NCBI GenBank assembly: GCA_035048495.1
Contig: CM068552.1
Coordinates: 21,020,154 to 21,084,153, forward strand
Direction: 5' to 3'
Source of the DNA: Euptelea pleiosperma
Lineage: Eukaryota; Streptophyta; Magnoliopsida; Ranunculales; Eupteleaceae
Length of the DNA stretch: 64,000 nt
The position numbers and the translations under genes were made by a program. Positions 11,948 through 22,001 of this stretch are shown here, in pieces (positions within the stretch are counted from its first letter, which is position 1; each line of letters opens with the position of its first letter). The notes below the pieces were generated by a model that worked only from the letters and a program-made list of their open reading frames with translations, did no database searches and was not told the origin of the DNA.

Positions 11948-12375
11948 ATCTCCCCCTTTGGCAATTCCGTGACAAAAAAACATTAATCATATAAAGGATA
12001 AACAAAAATAGAATTACAATCACACCCACTTACATGATTCACTCACAATCTCTTGGAGATAACGAACATATAATAGAATATAAGCCTTGATCTGTCCCCT
12101 GCACATTTTGTCAACAAAACATACCATGTAATATCATCAGTGGAAAGAGATAAAACAATTAAAATTGAAATGAGTTAATTATACACATCACATGGTAGAG
12201 AAATTAGAAAAATAATGCATCAATTGTACTCCCCCTATCTCATGCATCTACTTGTTTACCTCTATGATTTTTTTCTCCCCATTTTTTTCACAGAATGACA
12301 AAGGTACAGAAATATAAGTAGATAAATATCATGCATTAGATATTATCATAAAAAATAGGTACATAAAATATATCT
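11758..12375. repeat. Direct repeat copy 1 (Copia LTR end plus internal region)
   Basis: This block is repeated with moderate divergence and small indels at 16124-16745. Shared landmarks in order are CAGTTACT(T/C)AGATGACTCC, TTTTAGTCTTCACGTAGTC, TTGCCAAA(T/C)TAGAATATG, the CTCCCC polypurine complement, and ATCTCATGCATCTACTTG. The two blocks are separate insertions of one Copia family in the same orientation. Confidence 0.75.
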
Positions 12376-13097
12376 ATTAACAAATATGGTAACATCATTA
12401 ACATTAGTAAATCAGATTATGAGAAATCTTTACATTAGATGATACCCTAGAGAGTCGTTACAAAGAATATCAATTAGAAGAATCGAGTTCCAGAAGTTAA
12501 TAGAAAATCTTATTGAAAATCAAGAGAAAAAAATATGAATGCTTATTTAAACTTTAGTTGATGAGAGTTGACATAGAATAACCTAAAACTGTGAACTCAT
12601 GAAGATAGAAGTCATTAAAGATCATGAGATAACATAAGTTTTAAGTATTCGTCAATAAAGTCAGAAATATTATGTCATTGACAATAAAAAATTCATTGCT
12701 CTTAAAACTTGTAATGGATAGAGAACTGACTTCGTAACCTTAACAAAACATCATAGACAATTTTAGTAAAATCTCAATGAATTTATTCTAGAAATCCCGG
12801 AGGTATCTTGTATCTATATATGAAATCCTCATTAGAGCTATTTGAAATTTTCACATAACGCTCATACAATTGTTATAGGTGTATTTGCTAATAGGATAAG
12901 AACTTTTCTAGCAAATATGGTTGTTTTCACCCTTTTTTTAAAACAAATAAAAATTGGTAGCTCTCACTCTCCCCGTAAGAAGCCATTTTTTACAGCAATA
13001 AGAATCAGACTTTAATTTCAAACAGGGCTATACAGATGACTTTCACTCTATGAGCACCAGCGTAGCATTTGAAATCAACTGAAGGCAAAAAAATTAC
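11948..13097 (-). repeat. Internal 3' region of the minus-strand Copia element, non-coding
   Basis: This AT-rich stretch follows the polypurine tract and should be the element's internal DNA. The first part, to about 12375, is repeated at 16316-16745. No protein is recognisable. A fragment at 13047-13065 (GAGCACCAGCGTAGC) is an inverted match to LTR sequence at about 11860, indicating a further rearranged piece. Confidence 0.4.
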
Positions 13098-13561
13098 TGT
13101 GGGTACCATACTTTTTACACTTTTACAGAAATCTCAAGGACCGATTGGCACATATCTCAAGATATGCGTCCCTCGAGGATGTTCTTTAGGGCGCATCCTT
13201 CCTAGCATGCACCCGGGTCACACCATATTATTACTCATTTTATAATGTTTATGCCTTGATTGCTTTCTATTTATAGACCTCTCCACCTATAGAGAGAGGG
13301 GGCTTCTTCATCTTCTTTGGAGCCCAAGTACTGTAACAAGAAAGAGAGAACTATAACATTTCAAATGAAATAGTGGATTGTCTCTACCAATGAGGCCGAG
13401 GACGTAGTCGACCGGATTTCGGCCATGAACCTCGCTAAAATGGTTGTCTATTTTCTCGTTTTTCAGATTTTTTTATGTTTCTTGATCCATTTTTATTTAT
13501 TTGTTGATGTATGTGCGAATTTTGAGGATAATCTATCTATATCCCAGATTTTGCACCCACA
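13098..13561 (+). mobile_element. LTR of a second Tat-like Gypsy element
   Basis: The block opens TGTGGGTACCATAC and closes TTGCACCCACA, so the termini are inverted (TGTGGGT/ACCCACA). It is followed by TGGCGCCATCTGTAGGAAG, a primer-site region very like TGGCGCC(G/A)TCTGTGGGAA of Tat elements. A TATA-like TATTTATAGA lies at about 13267. Length is 464 bp. It shares its first dozen bases with the LTR at 8719 but is much shorter. No second LTR is seen. Confidence 0.65.
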
Positions 13562-14150
13562 TTAAATGGCGCCATCTGTAGGAAGAGAGCAAGAAACTAC
13601 AGTGTGTTCTTTTTCCTCCTCAAATTATATTGTGGTGTTGTAATAAAACCTACAAGCTACCTCTGGTGACCATCAGCTTACCAAAGTATTCCCCATGCTC
13701 TGGGAATCAATTTGGTGTTTGTTGGAGGTCTGTGGAGTGCGCAATACCCCATACAAATAAGTTCAGGTTTATGCAAAAGAGAAAGTGCATAGATGATGAT
13801 TTATAGGTGTTTGTTACTAGATTTCAGCCAATTCTAGTCACCTCTGGTGGTGGTGGCGGCACAGATGTGTTCCTCGTTCACCTAGCAACATCACACTGGT
13901 GTTTCGTGGTGATCCAATGGTGGGAGATTCCACAACACTCCGGCAAAGTGGGTATTGTTACAAGAAATTTCAGCAACTTTCTATGACATTCTTTTGCAGA
14001 TTCGATCTACAGGAAATGGCAAATGAGTCTTTTCTACCCCAAAATATCTTTACCATGTCAGCAAAGATCCATGTGCAACCCATGTGCTTCAACGCCACAT
14101 CAACAAAAGAGAAAAAAATGGAGGGAAAATTCTCACCCGAAACTTGATCC
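13562..14150 (+). other. Leader/internal DNA of the second Tat-like element
   Basis: The primer site lies at 13566-13584. After it I find no recognisable Gag. A GGTGGTGGTGGCGGC run occurs at about 13843. Short open frames here are not similar to a family I know. Confidence 0.35.
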
Positions 14151-14159
14151 TAGGTGAGC

Positions 14160-15100
14160 AACAAATGGAGCATGTGCCAGAAACACAATCACGCTACTCC
14201 AACATCTCATCCTGGCAACCCCAATATCTCATCCCAAGAACTCATCTTGACAACTTCAGCATCTCATCCTGGAAGCTCATCTTGGCGACTCCAGCATCTC
14301 TTCCCGGGAACTCATCTTGGCAACTCCAGGATCTCATCCCGGGAACTCATCTTGGCAACTCCAGCATCTCATCCCGAGAACTCATCCCAGTAACTCCAGC
14401 ATCTCATCCTGGGAACTCCAACATCTCATCCCAGCAACTCTAGCATCTCACCCTAGGAACTCTAGCATCTCACCCTAGGAACTCTAGCATCTCATCATGG
14501 GAACTCATCTTGGCAATTCCAGCATCTCTTCTCGGAAACTCATCTTGACAACTTTAAGATCTCAACTCGGGAACTCATCTTGGCAACTCCAGCATCTCAC
14601 CCCGAAAACTCATCCAAGCCACTCTAGCATCTCATTCTGGGAACTCATTTCGACAACTCCAACACCTCATTCCAGGAACTCATCTTGACAACTCTAGCAT
14701 CTCATCTCGGGAGCTCATCTTGGCAACTCCAGCATCTCTTCCCGGAAACTCATCTTGGCAACTCCAACATCTCATCCCAGGAACTCATCTTGGCAACTCC
14801 AGTATCTCATCCAGACAACTCATCCCGGCAACTCCAACATCTCTTCTCGGGAACTCATCCCGACAACTCCAACATCTCATCCTGGGAACTCATCTTGGCA
14901 ACCCCTAACATCTCATCCCGACATCTCTCAGCATCTCATCCTAGGAACTCAACCTGGCAACTCCCAGTATCTCATCTCAGGAACTCAACTCCCAGCTCCA
15001 ACATCTTATTCCGGCATCTCAACCCGATAACTCCGATCATTTCGTCCCGGGAACTCAACCCAGCAACTCCCAACATCTCATCTCGATCACCCCAAGAGTT
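14160..15100. repeat. Minisatellite, 35-bp unit
   Basis: About 25 copies of a 35-bp unit run head to tail, with the consensus core GGGAACTCATCTTGGCAACT followed by CCAGCATCTCATCCC. Adjacent GAACTCAT markers at 14343 and 14378 are exactly 35 bp apart. Copies differ by substitutions and some lack part of the unit, especially after 14900. Because 35 is not a multiple of three, all frames read similar Ser/Thr/Asn-rich peptides, producing spurious overlapping open frames. Confidence 0.9.
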
Positions 15101-15880
15101 CATCCAACGACGACTACACTTACTGGATACAACCTCAACAACTTGCAAGGTTGCATTCTACACTAGTTGGCAACATAGTTGACGACAGACAACACTTGAG
15201 GGCTTCATATATGATCAAGGATTGATATAAGATCATGGTTTCATCTAACAATGCAACCAGAACAACCCAATCACAGTCCATCTCGCGACAAGAAGCCAAT
15301 AATTCGATCATACGGTATTACTTCTTACTTGATAAAATCTTGATAGTTTCCTAGACAAATCAAATATACAGAGTAGCTACTCAACGCCCTTGAAACATCA
15401 ATTTTAGTATGTGAACGGGCTATAGATCAAAAACGAATCGGAACAACATCTCATTCAACCCACTTGCAATTTGTTCACACAATACTTGTTCGGACATTCG
15501 GGCATCCGAATAGGTTTTGGCTCTAACGCCTTGATAGGAACCTCGAGTAGACGTCCAGTAGGTTAGGAAATCTTAAAGCTCTCGGCATTCAACCCTTGAC
15601 TACAAGAACCCTGACATAAGTCCCCCTAAGGGCGCAAGAACTTCTATGGAAGGCCAGGGATACCTAAAAGCTTGTGGTTGAAAAGTCCTAACTAACGGAC
15701 ACTTTGAGATTGTTACGCAAGTCCTATTGTAGTAAGCCAGGAAAACTTAAAGCTCTTGGCATTCAACCCTTGACTACAAGAACTCTAACATGAGACTCAT
15801 CATAATCATCATTCATTATCATCATCATAATCATTATTATAATCATTATTCATCATCATTATTATCATCCCCATCATCAT
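15100..15880. repeat. Element-internal DNA with a ~180-bp-spaced direct repeat and CAT microsatellite
   Basis: A roughly 45-bp phrase starting CTTAAAGCTC and containing GGCATTCAACCCTTGACTAC occurs near 15571 and again near 15750. From about 15797 to 15885 there is a CAT/ATA-rich microsatellite. No protein is recognised. Confidence 0.6.
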
Positions 15881-15885
15881 CAAAG

Positions 15886-16112
15886 AGCCTTAAAGCTCAC
15901 AGACATGCTCCCTAGAGCTCACAGTCATGCTCCCAAGAGCTCACAGTCATGCTCCCTAAAGCTCACAACCATGCTCCTTTAGAACTCACGGTTATGCTCC
16001 CTAAAACTCACAGTCATGCTCCCTAGAGCTCACAGTTATGCTCCCTAAAGCTCACAACCGTGCTCCATAGAGTTTGCAGTCATGTTCCCTAAAGCTCACA
16101 GACATGCTCATA
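15886..16112. repeat. Tandem repeat, 22-bp unit
   Basis: About ten copies of a 22-bp unit with consensus AGCTCACAGTCATGCTCCCT run head to tail. Unit boundaries alternate between AGAGCTC and AAAGCTC starts. One unit is expanded by a few bases near 15978. It lies directly between the 35-bp minisatellite region and the second Copia LTR fragment. Confidence 0.85.
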
Positions 16113-16123
16113 AGAATACATGA

Positions 16124-16745
16124 CAGTTACTCAGATGACTCCTCTCGTCAACTGTTTGATTCTTGTTGTCTTTGTCTTTTAGTCTTCACGTAGTCAGCAA
16201 AGCATGCATACCACGAAATCTTCAACACTACACTAGTGCTCGTAAGAATGGATATAAGAATATTTTGTGTCACACAGAATCTTTGCCAAACTAGAATATG
16301 AAATTATTCTTTACAATCTCCCCATTTGGCAATTCTGTGACAAAGACATTAATCATATAGAGTAAACAAAAATAGAATTACAATCCCACCCCCTTACTTG
16401 ATTTACTCACTATATCACAATCTCTCAGAGATAACGTACAGATAATAAAAAAAACTTTCATCTGCTCCCTGCACATTCCACCAACAAAATATACCACGTA
16501 ATATCATAGGCAGAAATAGATAAACAATTAAAATTGCAATAAGTTAATTATGCACATCACAGGTAGAGAAATTTAAAATATAATGCAATAATTTTTCTCC
16601 CCCTAAATTTTTATCCCCTTATCTCATGCATCTACTTGTTTACCTCTATCATTTTTCTCTCTCCCTTTTTGTCATAGAATGACAAAGGTACAGAAATATA
16701 AGCAGATAAATAGCATGCATTTGATATTATCATAAAAATAAGTGT
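16124..16745 (-). mobile_element. 3' end of a second minus-strand Copia copy
   Basis: This is the partner of the block at 11758-12375. The LTR part spans 16124-16315 and ends ATTCTTTACA. The adjacent complement of the polypurine tract (CTCCCCATTTGG) is at 16318-16329, and internal DNA follows. Only about 190 bp of the LTR remains; it is broken off at the 22-bp repeat array. Confidence 0.55.
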
Positions 16746-16799
16746 ATCATGACAAGTATAAAGACTAAAAGATAAGGGCCCATTATACTAAATGGAAAA

Positions 16800-17440
16800 G
16801 GTAGACCGACTACCAAAGAAGATTATTTGAGCTTCTATCAGTGATCCTCTTCGAGGTGGCATTGAGACCACCAACACAATTAAAGAATTGCTCCTTCTAA
16901 TTAAGAAGCAATTTGCATGATCTAAGAAGTCATTGCAGTGTGATTGCTTGGATTAGTTAATGAACATGAAACATGACACAAAGAAAGTGCGTGGGAGCAC
17001 ATATTGAAGATGTCAAAGATGGTTATTGGTCTTCGTGAGCATGGGATTACATTTGAGGATGACCTTCAAGTACATATGGTAGTTTTATCTCTACATAGCT
17101 CATACGATACCTTTAAGGTGAACTATAACGCACATGAGACAAAATGGGATTTACACCAACTTATCACTTTGTGCATGACTGAAGAGGACAGACTGGGAAG
17201 CTACAAGGTTGAGTCAACACATTTTGATGTTCACCCAAGTAGCAGGAAGAACTTCAAGAGCAGAGGACACAAGAAGAGCAGCAGCATTAAAAGCTTCAAG
17301 CAAGTGAAAGGACAGAAGGGCTTCAAACATCAGAATGCGCACAAGGGAAAGTCAGTTTAGTGAGAACAGTGGTGGCGAGGATAGAGACTTGAAACCAGAA
17401 GATTAGGAATGCTGATTTTGCAAAAAAAATGACACATGAA
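16800..17440 (+). pseudogene. Copia gag remnant
   Basis: A frame at 17004-17360 encodes a Copia-type Gag segment (IGLREHGITFEDDLQVHMVVLSL, then a Lys-rich stretch). Upstream, at about 16800-16990, more Gag-like sequence is broken by stops. Downstream at about 17405 there is a partial zinc knuckle (CWFCKK) followed by a stop. It is non-functional and is the 5' part of the Copia element whose polymerase remnants lie at 18430-19460. Confidence 0.6.
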
Positions 17441-18020
17441 GAAGGACTACTCTTTTTTTAAGAATTGGTTACAGAAGAACCATGGATGGGTTCATCGGCA
17501 GGAGAGGAATCAAACCGGAGAATAGATTTTTTCCTTTGGGAATATAGAAGACATTAGAATTCTATTTTCTTTATTCTACCATTTAAATAGAACATTATTT
17601 TTATTTTAGACTGGACATGGTTTTATTTTAGTAGATGATATTTCTTAGTTATTTTGGATTAGATGATTCATTTGCTTCAACATTATTATTTTACTTGTCT
17701 ATTGATTAGCGTCTTTCGGGAGGATTATAGTTCATCGTAAAATTTTACATGATTATGACACTTGAGGTTAAGTCATGAGTTGAGAATTATATTCTAGGCC
17801 TTATAAGTTTTATTTCGATTTTAAGACTGGTATAGATAATATCATCCTACGAAATTGAAGAGTTATAAAATTTTATTGTAAATCGAAGCAGATGCAGATT
17901 ATTGAAATTAGCCATGCTAGATTCCTAGAATATGATCAAATCAGTGGGAGTGAGAAGCATAAAAAATGTCGATTTTAAAGAGAATTGCAGTAGTGCACCA
18001 ATTTATTTTATTCTGCATCC
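17441..18020. other. Copia-derived non-coding DNA
   Basis: AT-rich DNA between the gag remnant and the plastid fragment. The polymerase N-terminus, protease and integrase that should lie here are missing, implying a large deletion or replacement. Nothing else is recognised. Confidence 0.35.
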
Positions 18021-18047
18021 CATGGTCCTTCCCTTTTGGGTTGGTTG

Positions 18048-18121
18048 TGGGCGAGGAGGGATTCGAACCCCTGACACTGTGGTTCGTAGCCACGTGCTCT
18101 AATCCTCTGAGCTACAGGCCC
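18048..18121 (-). tRNA. trnR-ACG: Plastid-derived tRNA-Arg (ACG), in a nuclear insertion
   Basis: The minus strand reads GGGCCTGTAGCTCAGAGGAT at its 5' end. It contains the anticodon loop CTACGAA (anticodon ACG), the T-loop GGTTCGAATCC and the 3' end CTCGCCCA, as in plastid tRNA-Arg(ACG). It is 74 nt without encoded CCA and full length. Compared with the common plastid form I remember, there are substitutions in the acceptor stem and in the variable/T-stem region. The A and B boxes are intact by eye, so nuclear transcription is possible but is not shown. Confidence 0.85.
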
Positions 18122-18385
18122 CACCCTGCCTCCACTGGATCTGTTCCTGGGAGTACCCTAAAAAAGGAACCTTTCCTCTCATCTCCTCAGCCATTTCTTT
18201 TCGGGTTAAGAAGATGTGAAAGCGCATTTCTCTCTATCTCTATAAGAACGATGCCTTCCAAGGTATGAAGTGGGAGAGAAGGGATGTCATAATTGGGGTT
18301 TTGAATAAGACGACCTTTTCATTTTTTATTTTTTTTTCTTTTTCATATTGAATAAGTAATAAGAATGAGAGGTCTTAAGCTTTTT

Positions 18386-18428
18386 ATCATCCTGGCGTCG
18401 AGCTATTTTTCCACAGGACCTCCCCTAT
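18386..18428 (-). rRNA. rrn5: Plastid 5S rRNA, 3' fragment (partial)
   Basis: The minus strand carries about 43 bases matching the 3' end of plastid 5S rRNA, including GGGGAGGTCCTG and AGCTCGACGCCAGGATGAT. The 5' two thirds of the gene are absent; sequence switches to Copia-like DNA. It cannot give a working rRNA. Confidence 0.8.
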
Positions 18429-18439
18429 GGTGGAATTAC

Positions 18440-19465
18440 AAATAGATCCAGTTGTTGCACAAGAGGTGACAATAGTCTTACCATCACCCTTGCCTCAGTT
18501 AGAGGTAGCCCCTATAACACAACCTTGGCCCTTTAAGAGATCTTTCTAAGAGTGGAGATCTGCCATTCATGATGATTATGTAGTAACTTTTAGGATGGAG
18601 ATGTCACAGATAATGATCATGATCCTTCTTCTTTCTGCGATGCGATAAGCAGTAGTGAATCTCGACATTGGAAAGAGGCCCTTGAAGAAGAATTGAAATC
18701 TACGGCAAAGAATTATGTAGTCTCCAAATGATGATTAGACATGGTTTTAAATAAAATATTGTGGACAAGTGCATATATCTCAAGGTGAGTCGGGAGTCAC
18801 TTCATTATTCTTGCTCTTTATGTTGATGACATCCTTTTGGCAAGTAACGATATTCATCTTCTGCATTAGACAAAGGATTTTCTGTCAAATATTTTTGACA
18901 TGAAGGACATGGGAGATGCTCAATATGTCCTTGGTTTAAACATTCACAGAGATAGACAAGCTAAGTTATTAGGATGGGAGAATAGCTTAATTACTTTATA
19001 GGAGATCGGCGAGCTTCAGGTTATCAGTTACTCTTATGTGGATCGTACTGGATACCTCGATTATTTAAAGTCTACCTTAGATTACATTTTTATGTTTGCT
19101 TGTAGAACCATCTCATGGAGAAGCTCAAAGCAGACAATTCTAACTGATTCTACCATGTATTTAGAGTTCATTGGATGCTATGAAGCAACTCGTCAATCCA
19201 TATGGTTGAAAAATATTATTGGAGGTTGGGGATCGTGGATTCTATTCACAGATTCATTGTCATTTATTGTGACGATAAGGTCGTGATTGATTACACAAAG
19301 AATTAGAGGGTGACTAGAAGAAACAAGCACATTGAACTGAAGTACCTTCTCGTGCATGAAAAGGTTCATGAGGGATTGATCGACATTCTCAAGATAGACT
19401 CGAGCAATATGATACCCGATCCTCTCACTAAAGGACTTCCGTCGAAAGTTGGCATGTGACTAGTA
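18440..19465 (+). pseudogene. Copia reverse transcriptase/RNase H remnants
   Basis: At about 18640-18720 there is a WKEALEEELKS-like segment as at the start of Copia reverse transcriptase. At 18808-18960 comes the catalytic region LYVDDILLASN with MKDMGDAQYVLGLNI. At 19038-19286 and about 19320-19460 lies the RNase H domain, including RNKHIELKYLLVHEKV and DPLTKGLPSK. Stops and frameshifts interrupt all parts. Together with the gag at 17004 this is one plus-strand Copia element with a large internal loss. Confidence 0.75.
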
Positions 19466-20180
19466 TGGGACTCGTTGAGTCAATTGATCATGTTGTTTGA
19501 GCATTGTTATTTGTTTTATGTTTGTTTCTAATTTATTTATGTTGTTTGATATTTTATTTCTACTTGAAGTTATTAAAATTATTTGACACATTTTTATGGT
19601 CAATTACAAATTCATGATATTGTTGTTGCTGCCTATGAGTAAATGTACTTATGAAATTAAAATTGTCATGCCCTTGACCTGGGCACCCGAATCCGACTCA
19701 AACGCCTGAAAAATGACCCATTTACCCAAGATCCAAGGTGTGATAAAAATAAAAAAAATAAAATACTCCAAAATAATTTTTAAAAATGATCATAATTCAT
19801 AATAGATCAAAATAAATTTTTTTTGTAAAGACGTTCTAGCTAAAACTTCTGTTTAATAGGCTTTTTGAATTAACTTTTCAGAATTTTAACGGATAAGCGT
19901 AAAAATTTTCTAAAATACAATTGTACTAAAAAATTATTTTAAACATTTTTTGTGAGGGCACTTTGCCTCAAAATATCATTTAGTATTTTATTTTAACAAA
20001 TTTTAACTCTTAACTGATCCTATCGAGTTTTGTTGAAAAAGAACAAAATTTGATTTATGGCAAAAACATGTAAGTCAGATTATATATTTTATTGAAACGC
20101 AAATAATAAAACAAAAGTACTAAATCAATCAATTCGAGTTCAAAATAGACCAATAAAGTCAAGATTCAATTTATTACAAT
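19466..20180. repeat. Copia 3' flank and an LTR-like start (TGTCATGCCC)
   Basis: From 19664 the sequence TGTCATGCCCTTGACC followed by GGCACCCGAATCCGACTC is clearly related to the start of the LTR-like sequence at 50399. It is probably a decayed fragment of the same Gypsy LTR family. No end is defined. Confidence 0.4.
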
Positions 20181-20189
20181 CATAAAATC

Positions 20190-20675
20190 AAAATAAATAA
20201 ATAAAACTAAGTGTCTTCAATGAACGCTTCAATATTCTTTGATACACCATCTTTTAATCCATCGTTTCTTCTATTCCCAAATAATCTAAAAAATATTATC
20301 GGTTGAACCGTAAGTTTACGAAAGCCCAATAAGATTTAATCACTACATCATATCTTCAGTAGTGGTATTCATCTAAGAGACTGATTCTCCTTAATGGGAA
20401 GAGAATCAGTCTCCACTCTCTCTTTATAAATAGGTGGCAGCCCCCCACTCTCTACACACATCATTACTTGAAATCTAAAGGCTCTTAGCACCAAAGTGTA
20501 GGAGAGTGGGGGTAGAACTACCTATCAACATAGATTCAGCAGCCATTCATGAAGATTAAACGATTATGGGTGTGTGAATTATTATTCCATATGATTATTG
20601 TTTCGTGCGATAAAAAATCTTAGATCTGAGTTGGTTTAATTTTGAAGTTTATTCCGCATTAAAATTCCAACACCC
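20190..20675 (+). repeat. Possible decayed LTR with promoter-like TATA
   Basis: A CTTTATAAATAGG box at about 20421 is followed by GC-rich leader-like sequence (CACTCTCTACACAC) and later by ATTCCAACACCCCATACC near 20663, resembling the end of a Copia LTR. A short direct repeat, GAGAATCAGTCTCC, flanks 20385-20417. No partner LTR or coding sequence was found, so this is tentative. Confidence 0.3.
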
Positions 20676-22001
20676 CATACCTAGACCAATAATTGATTAG
20701 GTTATTAATATTAGATTAAATTTTGAAATATCTATTCAACCCCACCCCCCTAGGTATCTTTGGTCCTGTGGATATATATAGACCTAGGAAATTTCAAAAT
20801 TTTACTCTAATAGGGAAAGTGGCCGATCAACAGCCATTCTCGGATATTTGTAAATACACACAACATGAAAACATCTTTGTCAATTATGACAACAGAATAC
20901 TGTGAACTTCCTTTGTTGTTCGCAACCTGCAATGGAGGGTGACTGACAAATTAGGGACATACAAATGATATTGACAAATGATTTGATATTCTTGGCTGAG
21001 TGAGGAAGAAAAGCTTCTCCCATTACATGGCTGCAAGTAGGGGATTGGGATGCAAGTTTTTCTAGCTGTCCCAAACCGGAGACCAGCTATGCCTGAAAAT
21101 TAGCCTCAATGGAAGATCAAAATCAACCATTTTCCTAACTTCTATTGTTGGACTGCTCGCCACAATTTGTATGCTATAGGCCAAATGGTTATGGATCTGA
21201 TTGGGTCAGTTTTCAGCATAGAAAGATCTCATAGGTGACATCCATCGAATGGTGGGTTTTACCCCTATATATGCATTTGAGTCTACCCAGCGACCATAGA
21301 TATATTGTTTGACTAATATGCATAGATTTACTGTTTGAGTAATATGCATCGTGCAAAGATGTCTCGACAAGAGAAAATATGCGATCATTCTACCCAGCAT
21401 GCCACAATGCTCAGGTAGGGCTCAGAGAGTGGATCACATCAGTCCACTCGGTATGAAATTTTGTAAATTCAAAGTAAAGGAGTGTATTCATGGTGTGGAA
21501 TCTCAGCCAATTTCAACTGCCATGGTGCAATCTCCATCTATTGTGCCTTGTGCGCTATGCTTGACATGGTGGATCATATTACAGCAATTACAGCATACCA
21601 GTAACTCTCTGCCACTCCTCCTTAACTTGAGATTTGCAGGTTGCCGTAATGAGGGGAGTAGAATTAGTAATAAGAGGGCATATATATAGCAAACTAATTC
21701 ACTAAACTGGGGTTGTAACTACTTACAAAATCCTCAGTTAAACTGAACCAACGCACAATAACGAAATCCACAGCTGAACTGAACTTCTAAAACAGTATTC
21801 CTAATGATGGGAAACCCCTAGCTTAACCCCTTTGCATACTACAAAATCAAAAGAATTACAACCAATAATAGTCTCCAATTGTATTGGAACAACAAAAACA
21901 TACCAGCGTCCTGATTATGCTGTGTAAAACTAAGGTTTCAGAAAATTGGATTCTAAAACCAGTTATTATACACAAATTACAAATGTGAAAAAAGTTTTAA
22001 T
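20676..22001. other. Intergenic DNA downstream of the receptor kinase
   Basis: No conserved protein or repeat is recognised. Short frames such as 21351-21689 do not resemble a known family. The part next to 22001 is probably the 3' untranslated region of the minus-strand receptor kinase. Confidence 0.35.

Larger units (their letters stand above)
18026..18428 (-). other. Nuclear insertion of plastid DNA (rrn5-trnR region)
   Basis: On the minus strand the order is the 3' end of plastid 5S rRNA (18428-18386), a spacer of about 264 bp, then trnR-ACG (18121-18048), then the conserved sequence just past trnR (CACAACCAACCCAAAAGGG). This is the gene order of the plastid inverted repeat. The sequence changes to retrotransposon DNA on both sides, with Copia polymerase at about 18430 onward, so it is an insertion and not plastome contamination. 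A few substitutions against the expected plastid sequence suggest age. Confidence 0.85.

Noticed and set aside
14084..15182. Long overlapping Ser/Asn-rich open frames in all three frames
   Set aside because: They are read-through of a 35-bp minisatellite; the unit length is not a multiple of three.
14160..16112. Regular repeats that might suggest a CRISPR-like array
   Set aside because: Units are contiguous with no unique spacers, and the DNA is plant nuclear.
18048..18121. Ordinary nuclear tRNA-Arg gene
   Set aside because: Flanking spacer, 5S rRNA fragment and gene order show it came with plastid DNA.
17966..18268. 100-codon open frame across the tRNA
   Set aside because: It runs through plastid non-coding DNA and a tRNA; not a protein gene.
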